Source: Aliiroseovarius sediminis
GTDB lineage: Bacteria > Pseudomonadota > Alphaproteobacteria > Rhodobacterales > Rhodobacteraceae
Length of the DNA: 64,000 nt
Direction: 5' to 3'
Assembly: GCF_022678485.1 (NCBI RefSeq)
Contig: NZ_JALBYP010000032.1
Location: 244,295-308,294 of the forward strand
The position numbers and the translations under genes are program-made. The notes under the pieces were generated by a model, which saw only the letters and a list, made by a program, of their open reading frames with translations, was not told where the DNA came from and made no database searches. Positions 1 through 8,291 of the stretch are shown one piece after another (positions within the stretch are counted from its first letter, which is position 1; the number at the start of each line of letters is the position of its first letter).

Positions 1-2
1 GC

Positions 3-194
3 CGGCGGCGGCGATGTGGCGCGCAAGGGCGGGCCGGGGATCGCACGCGTCCCGACACCGTGGAAACACTGTGCGACTGGGTGCGCGGGATGCATAAATC
101 CTATGCGGACGGCGGGCACGTGCCGATTGATCCGGGCCCGATGGCGCCGCATCATCATGCGCATGACGACGGCCATACCCACAGCCACGATTAA
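3..194 (+). CDS. C-terminal end of an unidentified protein with a His-rich tail
   Basis: The reading frame is open from the window edge to the TAA at 192-194, so only about 63 C-terminal residues are visible. The last 20 residues are rich in His and Asp (a run of HHH, then alternating H/D/G), which is a common metal-binding tail in nickel, zinc or cobalt handling proteins. I do not recognise the family from this fragment. A strong hairpin terminator follows 45 bases after the stop, supporting this as a true gene end. The first codons are Arg-rich and less protein-like than the rest, so the correct frame at the very edge is uncertain. Confidence 0.55.
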   Translation, partial: RRRRCGAQGRAGDRTRPDTVETLCDWVRGMHKSYADGGHVPIDPGPMAPHHHAHDDGHTHSHD

Positions 195-238
195 CGGCTA
201 AAGTGTTTTGCATTTAATCTGAGCTACAGATTTGATGC

Positions 239-274
239 AAAACGCCCACAACAATGATGGGGTGTGGGCGTTTT
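239..274 (+). terminator. Rho-independent terminator
   Basis: A perfect 12-bp stem (239-250 with 263-274), A-rich at its foot, GC-rich at its top and ending in TTTT, around a 12-base loop. It lies just after the partial gene and ends that transcript before the FUSC-type gene. Confidence 0.85.
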
Positions 275-352
275 CCATTTTCCCTGATTTAGGAAAAACC
301 CAAAAGCCTTTAGCATCAGACGAATGAACCGTGCGCAATCTGAAAGGTGCCT

Positions 353-1450
353 ATGGACAATCTGAGCTGGCAGTTAAGGCATGCGCTGCGCATGGTCGTG
401 TCCGGCTCGGGTGCTTATCTGCTGGTTTTCGCGCTTGGTCTTCAGGTGGACTTTTCTGCCGTTATAACCGCCATTTTCGTCACCCAAAGCAACGTCGGCG
501 GATCGTATCGCGTGGCAATCGAGCAGTTTTTCGCGGCGATTGCCGGCGCGATCTGCGGCACGGGGGCCGCGGCGCTGATCCTCCCGCAGGATCCCGTGTC
601 GACCGCCATTGCGCTGGTCATCGCCCTGACGCCGCTGGCCCTGCTTGGTGCCCGTTCGCCCGGCTTCCGGGTGGCGCCGATCAGTGCGGTGATCATCCTG
701 CTGGAAGGGCCGGGATTCGAACTCGACACGCTCACGCTTGCCCTTGACCGAGTGCTGGGTGTCGCGCTTGGCTGCGCAACAGGCGTGGTAGTGTCCCTGA
801 CAGTGTTTCCGGCCCGTGCATTGTCGGCCGCCGTTGAAACCGCTGGCAGGGTCGCCGCTTTGCTGGCCCGGCAGATGCAACTCCTGTCTAGGAACGAGCC
901 ATCGCCCCGCGGCGAGCATGGAGCGCTCGCGGCGCAGGTGCGCGAAAATCTCGTGCGGCTGGGTAATCTGGTGGAAGAAGCCGAGCAGGAGCGGCGGGGA
1001 AGATCCACGCGCTATTCCGGCACTCCGCGCCTGCTGCGGACATTGCGCCGGTTGCGCCACGATACGGACATGCTGCGGCGGGCGGGCCGCGATATCAGCA
1101 GGGACCCGCTACCGCCTAGCGTCGCCGCACCTTGGTGCGAAGCCGCCGAAAGCGCGGCCAAAACCTTGCGCGGTATTGAACGGCTTCTGGCCGGTGAGGG
1201 AGTCCCCGAAAATTTCGACACGCTTACGCCGGCGGTGCGAAATTACCTCAACGCTCTTGAGGATATCCGCAAAAGCGGCGAGGCGACGACATTGCCGCCT
1301 GCCGTCCTTCGTCGCATGTTCGGGATTGGGTTCACTCTGGATCAGTTCCGGCGGGACGCGGCGGACATGATCGAGATCGCGCGGGGTGTGCCGAAGCCGA
1401 GGCCCAGTCCTGTCGCGGCTGTGAAAGCTTGGTGGTCACCGCGCGCTTGA
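353..1450 (+). CDS. FUSC / aromatic-acid-exporter family membrane protein
   Basis: A 365-residue protein. The first about 155 residues form a set of hydrophobic helices typical of the FUSC / ArAE (fusaric acid resistance, YgaE-like) family of inner-membrane proteins, and the remaining half is a soluble, Arg/Glu-rich helical cytoplasmic domain. By family it would take part in efflux of aromatic acids or similar toxic organic acids; no substrate can be read from the sequence. The ATG at 353 is preferred over the GTG at 347 because the GAAAGG ribosome site at 342-347 lies 5 bases before it and would overlap the GTG. It is a single gene, preceded by a terminator, and it converges with the minus-strand MliC gene. 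Confidence 0.75.
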   Translation: MDNLSWQLRHALRMVVSGSGAYLLVFALGLQVDFSAVITAIFVTQSNVGGSYRVAIEQFFAAIAGAICGTGAAALILPQDPVSTAIALVIALTPLALLGARSPGFRVAPISAVIILLEGPGFELDTLTLALDRVLGVALGCATGVVVSLTVFPARALSAAVETAGRVAALLARQMQLLSRNEPSPRGEHGALAAQVRENLVRLGNLVEEAEQERRGRSTRYSGTPRLLRTLRRLRHDTDMLRRAGRDISRDPLPPSVAAPWCEAAESAAKTLRGIERLLAGEGVPENFDTLTPAVRNYLNALEDIRKSGEATTLPPAVLRRMFGIGFTLDQFRRDAADMIEIARGVPKPRPSPVAAVKAWWSPRA

Positions 1451-1465
1451 GGCTTGGCACCGGCA

Positions 1466-1828
1466 TCACTCGGACGCTGCACCGTTCTGTGCCTGACATT
1501 CACTGACGTTGGCCTCATCCAACGTATTTTCCAGTGTCGCCGTGTCCCCCTTGGTCCACCACACATTGGCGCCGGACACATATTTTGCGCCGGATGCCGA
1601 TACCACATTGACGAAAATACGGTCCTCCCCGTCGAGCGGGACAATCGCAAGGGTGTTTGCATCCGTGTTCACATAATGGACCGAAAATGCCTCATCTTCG
1701 CCGCAGGCATAGCTTTGTGCGTGGACACTTCCCTGGGTGCCAAGGTCCACCGGGATGGACAGCGAAACTTCCGCGGTTGCCGTTCCGGCGATTGCAAGGC
1801 TGGCGAGCGCCAATAGAGTGGTTCGCAT
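1466..1828 (-). CDS. MliC-like inhibitor of C-type lysozyme
   Basis: A 120-residue secreted protein: a signal peptide of about 20 residues ending in ATA-E, then a small beta domain with a YACG start, a VVSASGAKYVSG segment and WWTKGDTATL. This is the MliC/PliC pattern (membrane-bound or periplasmic inhibitor of C-type lysozyme). There is no lipobox cysteine at the cleavage site, so a soluble periplasmic form is expected. The start at 1828 has an AGGAG site 8 bases upstream; the 28 further upstream residues lack signal-peptide character. A diverged second copy, broken by a one-base insertion, lies at 7286-7649 in the opposite orientation. Its likely role is protection of peptidoglycan from host or protist lysozymes. 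Confidence 0.75.
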   Translation of the reverse strand: MRTTLLALASLAIAGTATAEVSLSIPVDLGTQGSVHAQSYACGEDEAFSVHYVNTDANTLAIVPLDGEDRIFVNVVSASGAKYVSGANVWWTKGDTATLENTLDEANVSECQAQNGAASE

Positions 1829-1979
1829 GGTATGATCTCCTGTGTGTTTGTCTGACCGGCATGTATGATTGACCGGACGTGTTGAGAATGGGCCGCAAGG
1901 CGCTGATTTCATCCTTGACGGTTATGTGATCGGCGCCGGGCATCGCCTGCGCCACGACTGCATCTTTCCGTTGCGAGTT

Positions 1980-2849
1980 TCAGGGATAGTGAACGCCGCC
2001 TTCGGCGCGGCGCGGTTTGGTGCTGTCCTGGGGCAGAGGGATGAAATCCTCCTCATCGCCGGGCACCGTCTCGAAACGACCGCGGGCCCATTCCTCCTTG
2101 GCCTGCTCGATGCGCTCGGCGCGGGACGACACGAAATTCCACCAGATATAGCGCGGGCCTTCCATCGGCGCGCCGCCGAACAGCATAAAGCGCGCGTGAT
2201 CGCCGGTGCCGTCGTCCAGCGCCTTGACGGTGATCTCGTCGCCGGGGCGCAGCACCAGAAGCTGGCCGGGCTTGAACGCATCGCCCGCCACCTCGATCTG
2301 CCCGCGGATGGTATAAAGCGCGCGTTCCTCGGTATTGGCGGCGATGGGGGCGCGCGCACCCGGCGCAAGCGTGATGTCGCCGCAAAGCGTATCGGACGCG
2401 GTTTTCAGCGGGGAGGTGCCGCCAAAGGCAGACCCGGCGATCAGCCGCGCCTTCAGCCCTTCGGCCTTGACCACGGGCAGGTCCGTCTTGCCGTGATGCA
2501 TGAAGGCGGGATCGGATTCTTCCTCGTTTTCGGGCAAGGCCATCCATGTCTGGATACCAAAGAGGCGCTGCCCGGTCTTCAAACGTTCGGGCGCGGTGCG
2601 CTCGGAATGAACGATGCCCTGGCCCGCCTTCATCCAGTTCACCGCGCCCGGTTCGATCGCCATATCGGTGCCGAGGGAGTCGCGGTGGTGAATCTGCCCC
2701 TCGAAAAGATAGGTCAGCGTGGCGAGGTTGATATGCGGATGGGGCCGCACGTCGATACCCTCATCGGTCAGGAATTCCGCGCCCTGCCGTTCCAGCGCCG
2801 TGCCGAAATCCCCGTAAAACGCGGAGTTGCGGACGTTCGAGACGTTCAT
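1980..2849 (-). CDS. Pirin-family protein with a foreign N-terminus (chimera)
   Basis: From about residue 30 on this is a pirin (bicupin): PHPHINLATLTYLFEG, HRDSLG and GQGIVHSER are present, with the four expected metal ligands at H37, H39, H81 and E83. Pirins bind iron and act as redox-sensing regulators or quercetinases. The first about 27 residues (MNVSNVRNSAFYGDFG...) are not pirin. They match residues 61-88 of the FAD oxidoreductase at 5491-7059, and the DNA is about 95% identical over about 115 bases in inverted orientation. The normal 40-50 residue pirin N-terminus is missing. The metal site is complete, so the protein may still fold, but it lacks its own start region and promoter. It lies 50 bases after a truncated glutathionyl-hydroquinone reductase on the same strand. 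Confidence 0.8.
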   Translation of the reverse strand: MNVSNVRNSAFYGDFGTALERQGAEFLTDEGIDVRPHPHINLATLTYLFEGQIHHRDSLGTDMAIEPGAVNWMKAGQGIVHSERTAPERLKTGQRLFGIQTWMALPENEEESDPAFMHHGKTDLPVVKAEGLKARLIAGSAFGGTSPLKTASDTLCGDITLAPGARAPIAANTEERALYTIRGQIEVAGDAFKPGQLLVLRPGDEITVKALDDGTGDHARFMLFGGAPMEGPRYIWWNFVSSRAERIEQAKEEWARGRFETVPGDEEDFIPLPQDSTKPRRAEGGVHYP

Positions 2850-2882
2850 CGCCGCCCAGTCATGGCGAAACCCCGGCTCGGA
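2765..2882 (-). repeat. Inverted copy of an internal piece of the FAD oxidoreductase gene
   Basis: Reverse-complemented, this stretch matches 5639-5755 with about six mismatches. It supplies the start codon and first codons of the pirin gene and covers part of the gap upstream of it. The match ends at GACCG, which marks the joint with true pirin sequence. Confidence 0.85.
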
Positions 2883-2898
2883 CGCGTCCGACCGCCCG

Positions 2899-3718
2899 TT
2901 ATCTGCGGTTCGGCGGGCGATCCAGATCCAGCACCGGATCGGCAGGCACGATACCGTTGGGATTGATGGTGCCGTGGCTGCGATAATAGTGCTGCTGGAT
3001 GTGATCGAAATCCACCGTCTCGGCGACGCCGGGATGCTGGTATAGCTCGCGGGTGTAGCCCCAGAGATTCTCGTAATCCTTCAGCATCTTCAGGTTGCAC
3101 TTGAAATGCCCGTGATAGACCGGATCGAAGCGGATGAGCGTGGTGACGAGCCGCCAATCGGCCTCGGTGATGCGGTCGCCGACACGGTAGCGCTGCTTGC
3201 CCAGCCGGTCCTCCAGCGTGTCCAGCGCATCGAAGAGCTTGCGCACCTCGCCCTCATAGACGGTCTGATCGGTGGCAAAGCCGGCCTTGTAGACGCCGTT
3301 ATTGATGGCGTCATAGGTCAGTGCGTTGATCTCATCGATCTCGCCCATCAGCGCGTCCGGGCTGTAATCGGTGTCATTGGCCCCGACGTCGTCTAAGGCC
3401 GCATTCAGCATGCGGATGATGTCGGCAGACTCGTTAGAGATGATGGTGTTCCGCTCCAGATCCCATAGGACGGGCACGGTCACGCGGCCCGAATAATTCG
3501 GATCGGCGCGCAGATAGACCTGATACATGTAATCCGCGCCGCCGGGGTCGGGAATGGCGCCGGGGCCGGAGGCAAAGATCCACCCATGCTCGCCCATATA
3601 GGGGTTGACGACCGACAGGCCGATCATGTCCTCAAGCCCCTTGAGGCTGCGCAGGATCAGCGTGCGGTTGGCCCACGGGCAGGCGAGCGAGACGTACAGA
3701 TGATAGCGCCCCGCCTGT
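2899..3718 (-). pseudogene. 5'-truncated glutathionyl-hydroquinone reductase (ECM4/YqjG family)
   Basis: The largest ATG-initiated frame (2899-3627, 242 residues) matches the C-terminal three quarters of glutathionyl-hydroquinone reductases, omega-class GST relatives that reduce glutathionyl-hydroquinones. Family motifs include GLSVVNPYMGEHGW and RFDPVYHGHFKCN. In the same frame upstream of that ATG the sequence continues as AGRYHLYVSLACPWANRT, which carries the catalytic CPW cysteine. No ATG, GTG or TTG occurs in this extension before a stop codon at 3748-3750, and similarity ends near 3718 in AT-rich DNA. The first about 45-50 residues of the family are therefore deleted. Translation from the ATG at 3627 would give a protein without its active-site cysteine, so I call it a decayed gene. 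Confidence 0.7.
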
Positions 3719-3921
3719 TCTTTACATAGAAGAGTTGATCGAGCACGTTAATAGCCATAATCCTTCATTCACTATTGAGATTGGCGTAATAACTTCGGTT
3801 GACTGGCTTTGCGCTTGTTCGCGGCGCCCGCCAAGGCTTAACAGGGATGGCAAGACGGCAGCCGGGAAACTGCGCGCAAGGTGCTGCCCCTACGCCAGCC
3901 TGGCAAGAAAAAGGGCCGACA

Positions 3922-5412
3922 GTGAGCGACGCAACCATCCCCCGCAAAACCCGCCACGACCTGACGACAGGCTCGATCGCGATCACCATGATCCTCTTCG
4001 CGCTGCCGACTCTCGGGTCTTCGGCGCTGCAATCGCTGAACGGGTCGATCAATGCCGTCTGGGTGGGCCGGTTCATCGGCGAAGAGGCGCTGGCGGCGAC
4101 GGCGAACGGCAACATCCTGATGTTTCTGTTGGTCTCCTTCGTCTTCGGCTTTGGCATGGCCTCCACGATCCTGATCGGTCAGGCGGTGGGGCGCCGGGAC
4201 ACGGACATGGCCAAACGCACGATGGGAACGGCGCTGGGCAGCATGATACCGCTGAGTGTGCTGATTGCCGTCGGCGGCTGGCTGTTCGCGCCTTTGCTGC
4301 TTGATCTGCTTGGCACCCCGGCAAGCGCGGCCGAGCTTGCGCTGATCTATCTGCGCATGATCTTTGTCGCGATGCCCGCGACGCTGACATTTACGCTGCT
4401 GATGATGGCCCTGCGCGGCACGGGTGATTCTGTGACGCCGCTCCGGTTCATGTTTCTGTCTGTGGGCATTGATCTGCTGCTGACGCCGGTGCTTATCCTC
4501 GGGCTGGGCCCGTTTCCCGATTGGGGCATATTCGGGTCGGCATTTGCAACGGCCATCGCCAATACCGTGGCGCTGATCGGGATGGGCGTGACTATCTACC
4601 TGCGCGGATCGGTGTTGGCCCTTCGGGGTGCGGAGTTGCGTTATCTGAAGGCGGACCGCACGATCCTGACTTCGATGATCTCAAAAGGCCTGCCGATGGG
4701 CCTTCAGATGATCGTCATCTCGACGGCGGCGCTGACCATGTTGTCGCTGATAAACCGCGAGGGGGTGCAGACCACAGCGGCCTATGGCGCGACGCAACAA
4801 CTCTGGACTTATGTGCAGATGCCCGCAATGGCACTGAGTGCCGCCGCCAGCGCAATGGCCGCGCAGAACATCGGGGCGGGTCAGTGGGGCCGGGTATCGG
4901 CGATCACGCGGTGGGGGCTGGTATTCAACCTTGCGCTGACGGGGGCTGTCATCACGCTTCTGACGGTATTCGACGAGACCTTTCTTGGCCTCTTTCTCGG
5001 CAGCGACAGCGCGGCGGTGCCGATCGGGCGCCGTATCCTGATCATGGCGACCTGGGGCTACCTGTTCTTCGGGGTTGCGCAGGTTCTGTTCGGGACCATG
5101 CGCGCCAATGGCTATGTTATCGGGCCGCTGATCGTAATGGTGATTTCGATGTATCCGGTGCGCCTTGGCTTTGCCTTCGGGATGTATCCGGTGCTGGGAA
5201 CCGATGCGCTCTGGCTGTCGTTTCCAGCTGGCATGGTGACGACGGCGCTGATGGGGGCCGGCCTTTACATGCGCGGCAGATGGCGCAGGGGCCGGATGAT
5301 GCCTTCGGAGGAAGCGGCGCAGCGCTCGGAAGGGTATCGGGCGCATGGCGGCACCTGCGCGTCCTGCAGTGATCTGGCCCCGACGACGGCGTGGAAGCGT
5401 CAACACGCGTGA
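3922..5412 (+). CDS. MATE-family multidrug/Na+ efflux transporter
   Basis: About 496 residues with 12 predicted membrane helices in two homologous halves. The NorM-like features are PTLGSSALQSLNGSINAVWVGR in helix 1 (read in pieces), the GQAVGRRD loop, and MAAQNIGAGQWGR at the matching place in the second half. MATE proteins export cationic drugs and other organic compounds in exchange for Na+ or H+. The frame is open back to 3799, but the first helix begins well after the GTG at 3922, which has an AAGGG site 9 bases upstream; the 41 residues before it look like translated leader. The soluble tail (about 40 residues) contains a CASC motif not typical of the family. Confidence 0.85.
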   Translation: MSDATIPRKTRHDLTTGSIAITMILFALPTLGSSALQSLNGSINAVWVGRFIGEEALAATANGNILMFLLVSFVFGFGMASTILIGQAVGRRDTDMAKRTMGTALGSMIPLSVLIAVGGWLFAPLLLDLLGTPASAAELALIYLRMIFVAMPATLTFTLLMMALRGTGDSVTPLRFMFLSVGIDLLLTPVLILGLGPFPDWGIFGSAFATAIANTVALIGMGVTIYLRGSVLALRGAELRYLKADRTILTSMISKGLPMGLQMIVISTAALTMLSLINREGVQTTAAYGATQQLWTYVQMPAMALSAAASAMAAQNIGAGQWGRVSAITRWGLVFNLALTGAVITLLTVFDETFLGLFLGSDSAAVPIGRRILIMATWGYLFFGVAQVLFGTMRANGYVIGPLIVMVISMYPVRLGFAFGMYPVLGTDALWLSFPAGMVTTALMGAGLYMRGRWRRGRMMPSEEAAQRSEGYRAHGGTCASCSDLAPTTAWKRQHA

Positions 5413-5490
5413 CGGCACGGCGCCAAGCTTGTTTTTTTGCGGTTCAGGCATACCTCTGGGTGCAGACGTATTTGACAAACGGAGCATCCC

Positions 5491-7059
5491 ATGAGCAACG
5501 CAGACCACGACGCGATCATTATCGGATCAGGACACAACAGCCTTGTTTGTGCGCTCTACCTGCTGCGCGCCGGATGGACAGTCCGGGTTCTTGAACGTGC
5601 GGATACGCCCGGCGGCGCTGTCAAGACGGTGGATCTGACCGAGCCGGGGTTTCGCCATGACTGGGCGGCGATGAACGTCTCGAACTTCCGCAACTCCGCG
5701 TTTTACGCGGATTTCGGCGCGGCGCTGGAACGGCAGGGCGTGGAATTCGTGACCGCGGAAAACTGCTTTGCCTCCGTGTATGACGACGGTACATGGTTCG
5801 GTGTCGGCACCGACACAGATGCCAACATCGCCCGTATCGCGGCGCTTTCCGAACGCGACGCCGAGACCTGGAAAACCCTGACCGACGATTTCCCGTCGCG
5901 TGCAGCCACCGTCGGCGGACTGATGTCCAGCCCGATGAATTGGTCGGCGCTCGCTGGCCTTGGGTTTAGCGCCTTGCGCCAGCATGGCTGGGCCGGCACG
6001 TTGGACCTGGCCCGCTTCGCGCTGTCCTCACCACGCGACTGGCTGGGCCGCACCTTCGAGAGCGAGAAGGTCCGCGCCGCGCTTGCACCTTGGGGGATGC
6101 ATGTCGACTACGCACCCGACATTGCGACGGGTGCCATCTTTCCCTATCTCGAAGCCTTCGGCGATCAGGCTGGCGGGCTGTCCATTGGCAAAGGCGGCGC
6201 GGATACCATCATCCGCGCGATGGTAGCCGAGATTGAGGCGCAAGGCGGATCCGTCGAATGCGGCACCGAGGTCACGCGCATCCTGCATGAGGACCGCAAG
6301 GCGCAGGCGGTCGAAATTGCGGGCGGCGCACGGATCACCGCCGGCAAGGCCATCATCGCCAACGTCGCGCCCAAGGCGCTGGCGCGTCTGACCGGCGGGA
6401 CGGGCGATACAGGTTACGACGAGGGGCTTGATACCTTCCGCCACGCGCCCGGTACGGTGATGATCCACCTCGCCATGTCGGACCTTCCCGACTGGCGCGC
6501 GGGGCCGGAGTTGCGCGATTATGCTTATGTCACGATTGCCCCGACGCTCGATGTGATGGCGCTGGCCTATCAGCAGCCGGTGGCGGGGCTCTTGCCAGAA
6601 GAGCCGATGATCGTCGTCGGGCAGCCGACTGCGATTGACCCCAGCCGCGCGCCCGACGGCAAGCACACGCTGTGGCTGCAAGTACGTATGGTGCCGGGCG
6701 AGATCAAGGGCGATGCTGCCGACCAGATTGACGCGACGGATTGGGAGACTGCCCTGCCGCCCTTCGCCGAGCGTGTGCTGGATATCGTCGAGCGCCACGC
6801 GCCCGGCTTGAGGGGTCGGGTCCTTGGGATGCGTGCCGTCTCGCCGCGCGATCTGGAGGCCGACAACCCCAATCTCGTGGGCGGCGATCAGGTCTGCGGC
6901 AGCCATCATCTGTCCCAGAATGCGGTATTCCGCCCGGTTCGGGGTTATTCAGATGGCAGCACCCCGCTTAAAGGGCTTTACCACACCGGCGCAGCCGTCT
7001 GGCCGGGTGCGAGCACTGGCGCGGGACCGGGCACGCTGCTTGGGCAGATGCTGACGTGA
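5491..7059 (+). CDS. FAD-dependent oxidoreductase, phytoene-desaturase / PYROXD2-like
   Basis: A 522-residue flavoprotein. The N-terminus has the dinucleotide-binding fold IIIGSGHNSLVCALYLLRAG followed by the acidic residue in VLERADTPGG. The C-terminus has the FAD-binding end typical of the phytoene dehydrogenase family (GLYHTGAAVWPGASTGAGPG). The family includes carotenoid desaturases and the poorly characterised PYROXD2 group; the absence of crt genes nearby favours the latter. An internal piece (5639-5755) is duplicated in inverted orientation at 2765-2882, where it forms the start of the pirin gene. The ATG at 5491 is about 80 bases after the MATE stop. Confidence 0.8.
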   Translation: MSNADHDAIIIGSGHNSLVCALYLLRAGWTVRVLERADTPGGAVKTVDLTEPGFRHDWAAMNVSNFRNSAFYADFGAALERQGVEFVTAENCFASVYDDGTWFGVGTDTDANIARIAALSERDAETWKTLTDDFPSRAATVGGLMSSPMNWSALAGLGFSALRQHGWAGTLDLARFALSSPRDWLGRTFESEKVRAALAPWGMHVDYAPDIATGAIFPYLEAFGDQAGGLSIGKGGADTIIRAMVAEIEAQGGSVECGTEVTRILHEDRKAQAVEIAGGARITAGKAIIANVAPKALARLTGGTGDTGYDEGLDTFRHAPGTVMIHLAMSDLPDWRAGPELRDYAYVTIAPTLDVMALAYQQPVAGLLPEEPMIVVGQPTAIDPSRAPDGKHTLWLQVRMVPGEIKGDAADQIDATDWETALPPFAERVLDIVERHAPGLRGRVLGMRAVSPRDLEADNPNLVGGDQVCGSHHLSQNAVFRPVRGYSDGSTPLKGLYHTGAAVWPGASTGAGPGTLLGQMLT

Positions 7060-7285
7060 TTTGAAGGTGTGGCTATGTGACGGGCTCTGTTCAAGGACAC
7101 GGAACCTGATCTGTCTGGACGCGTCCGCGCGTTGGATGGATGGCACCGCACCAAATGCGACGGGCGCTTCATTTTTCATAGCCTTTCCAACATCGTGTGC
7201 CCGAGGAGGTCTCAAGTAAGGAAAAACGCCTCTTTGAACCTACCCTCAAGACATCCCATCGATAATTTTTACAGGAGATCAAACC

Positions 7286-7649
7286 GTGCGAACTACTCTG
7301 ACAACCATTGCAGGTCTCGTGGTTGCCGGATCAGCTACCGCGGACGTAACGCTGTCCATTCCCCCTCGATCTTGGGCAGACCGGCAGCGTTCATGTGCAA
7401 AGCTACTCTTGCAATGACGGAACGCAACATGCCGTGCAATGCGTGAACACAGGCGCAAACACGCTCGCGATTGTCCCGGTTGACGGGCAAGATCGGATGG
7501 TCGTCGCCGTGGTATCGGCGTCCGGGGCGCAATACGTATCGGGCGTACATGTCTGGTGGAGCAAGGGTGATACTGCGACATTGAAAAACACGCTGGAAAC
7601 GACAGAGATTGAGGAATGCCAAGTTCGGGGTGCCGCAGCGCCGGAATGA
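7286..7649 (+). pseudogene. Second MliC-like gene, frameshifted in a C run
   Basis: A GTG start at 7286 with AGGAG at 7273-7277 opens a signal peptide (VRTTLTTIAGLVVAGSATA) and TLSIP, all close to the MliC protein at 1466-1828. The frame breaks in a run of five C at 7361-7365; with four C the protein continues as LDLGQTGSVHVQSYSC and runs on to the TGA at 7647-7649. Total length is 364 bases, exactly one more than 121 codons. The rest carries VVSASGAQYVSG and WWSKGDTATL. It could be a real inactivation, a phase-variable tract or a sequencing error; the two paralogues are only about 60-65% identical in protein, so the duplication is old. Confidence 0.75.
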
Positions 7650-8001
7650 TGTGCCACACTGGAACGCCGGCCTATTCCAATCGCGTCACTCAATAGACAA
7701 TTGTGCTATGCGCATGGGACCGGGTTGGCGGTAGATTCGGCATTCCGGTGACGGCTGACCGGTGGTGATTTTTCATGATGTGGCAAGACTAAAAACGACG
7801 TCTGCGCCGTGCTCAAATATGGGCCACAGCTTCAAGCATATGCTGGGCTAACCCCATAAATATTCCTACCATATCGCGTGAACGCAGTGGCGGTGTTCTG
7901 GCTCGATCATGGTCGGCTGGAATTGGCTAAATGTTTCTTATCAAAGTAACGACGCAGTTATCGTCTAATTTGGACTTTGCTCAGGCCGGTGAAACAGTGT
8001 C

Positions 8002-8022
8002 CAAATCCTACTCTCGCAACCA
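8002..8022 (+). other. tRNA 3'-end-like remnant, possible attachment-site scar
   Basis: The sequence CAAATCCTACTCTCGCAACCA looks like the end of a tRNA: T-loop end, 3' side of the T stem, 3' side of the acceptor stem and CCA. The matching 5' acceptor strand (TGCGAGA) and T-stem strand (GTAGG) are not found upstream. A terminator follows 25 bases later, as after a tRNA gene. A tail without a body is what integration at a tRNA leaves behind, but no second copy or integrase is seen in the window. Confidence 0.35.
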
Positions 8023-8047
8023 AAATGTCTGGTATATATCGGACACA

Positions 8048-8073
8048 AAAAAGCCACCTTCGGGTGGCTTTTT
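8048..8073 (+). terminator. Rho-independent terminator with UUCG loop
   Basis: An 11-bp perfect stem AAAAAGCCACC / GGTGGCTTTTT closed by TTCG. The A and T tracts make it potentially bidirectional. It follows the tRNA-like remnant and not an evident protein gene. Confidence 0.85.
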
Positions 8074-8291
8074 GTTTGGGTATTCTCTTGTGGAAGCCAC
8101 CGGATGCGAATCCAAGGTCTGATGTTCAAACTACATAGAGTTGGTCAGAGAATGCCGCATCAATCTGCCCTTTGCTGCGCCAGCGAGAGCGAGACCCATT
8201 TGAATTCACGCAGCGGACCGGAGCCGCTGTCCTGAATATCAAGTGCAATCCCGATCCAGCTTAGCGCCATCTCTCCTTAAGCGATCTGTTC

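Larger units (their letters stand above)
7650..8291. other. Gap without a convincing gene
   Basis: About 640 bases, more AT-rich than the neighbours. It holds a tRNA-3'-end-like piece (8002-8022) and a strong UUCG terminator (8048-8073). A 63-codon frame at 7931-8122 runs straight through both, so I do not accept it as a gene. Confidence 0.6.

Noticed and set aside
1869..2966. A 365-codon plus-strand open frame across the pirin gene
   Set aside because: It is the antisense of the pirin gene, with no ribosome site and no protein-like motifs; high-GC DNA produces long antisense frames.
1466..7649. A single palindromic duplication of the whole MliC / FAD oxidoreductase block
   Set aside because: The MliC copies are only about 60-65% identical while the oxidoreductase fragment is about 95% identical at DNA level, so the two duplications have different ages.
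7931..8122. A 63-codon frame in the gap after the broken MliC gene
   Set aside because: It reads through a tRNA-like tail and a strong terminator hairpin, so it is not a real gene.
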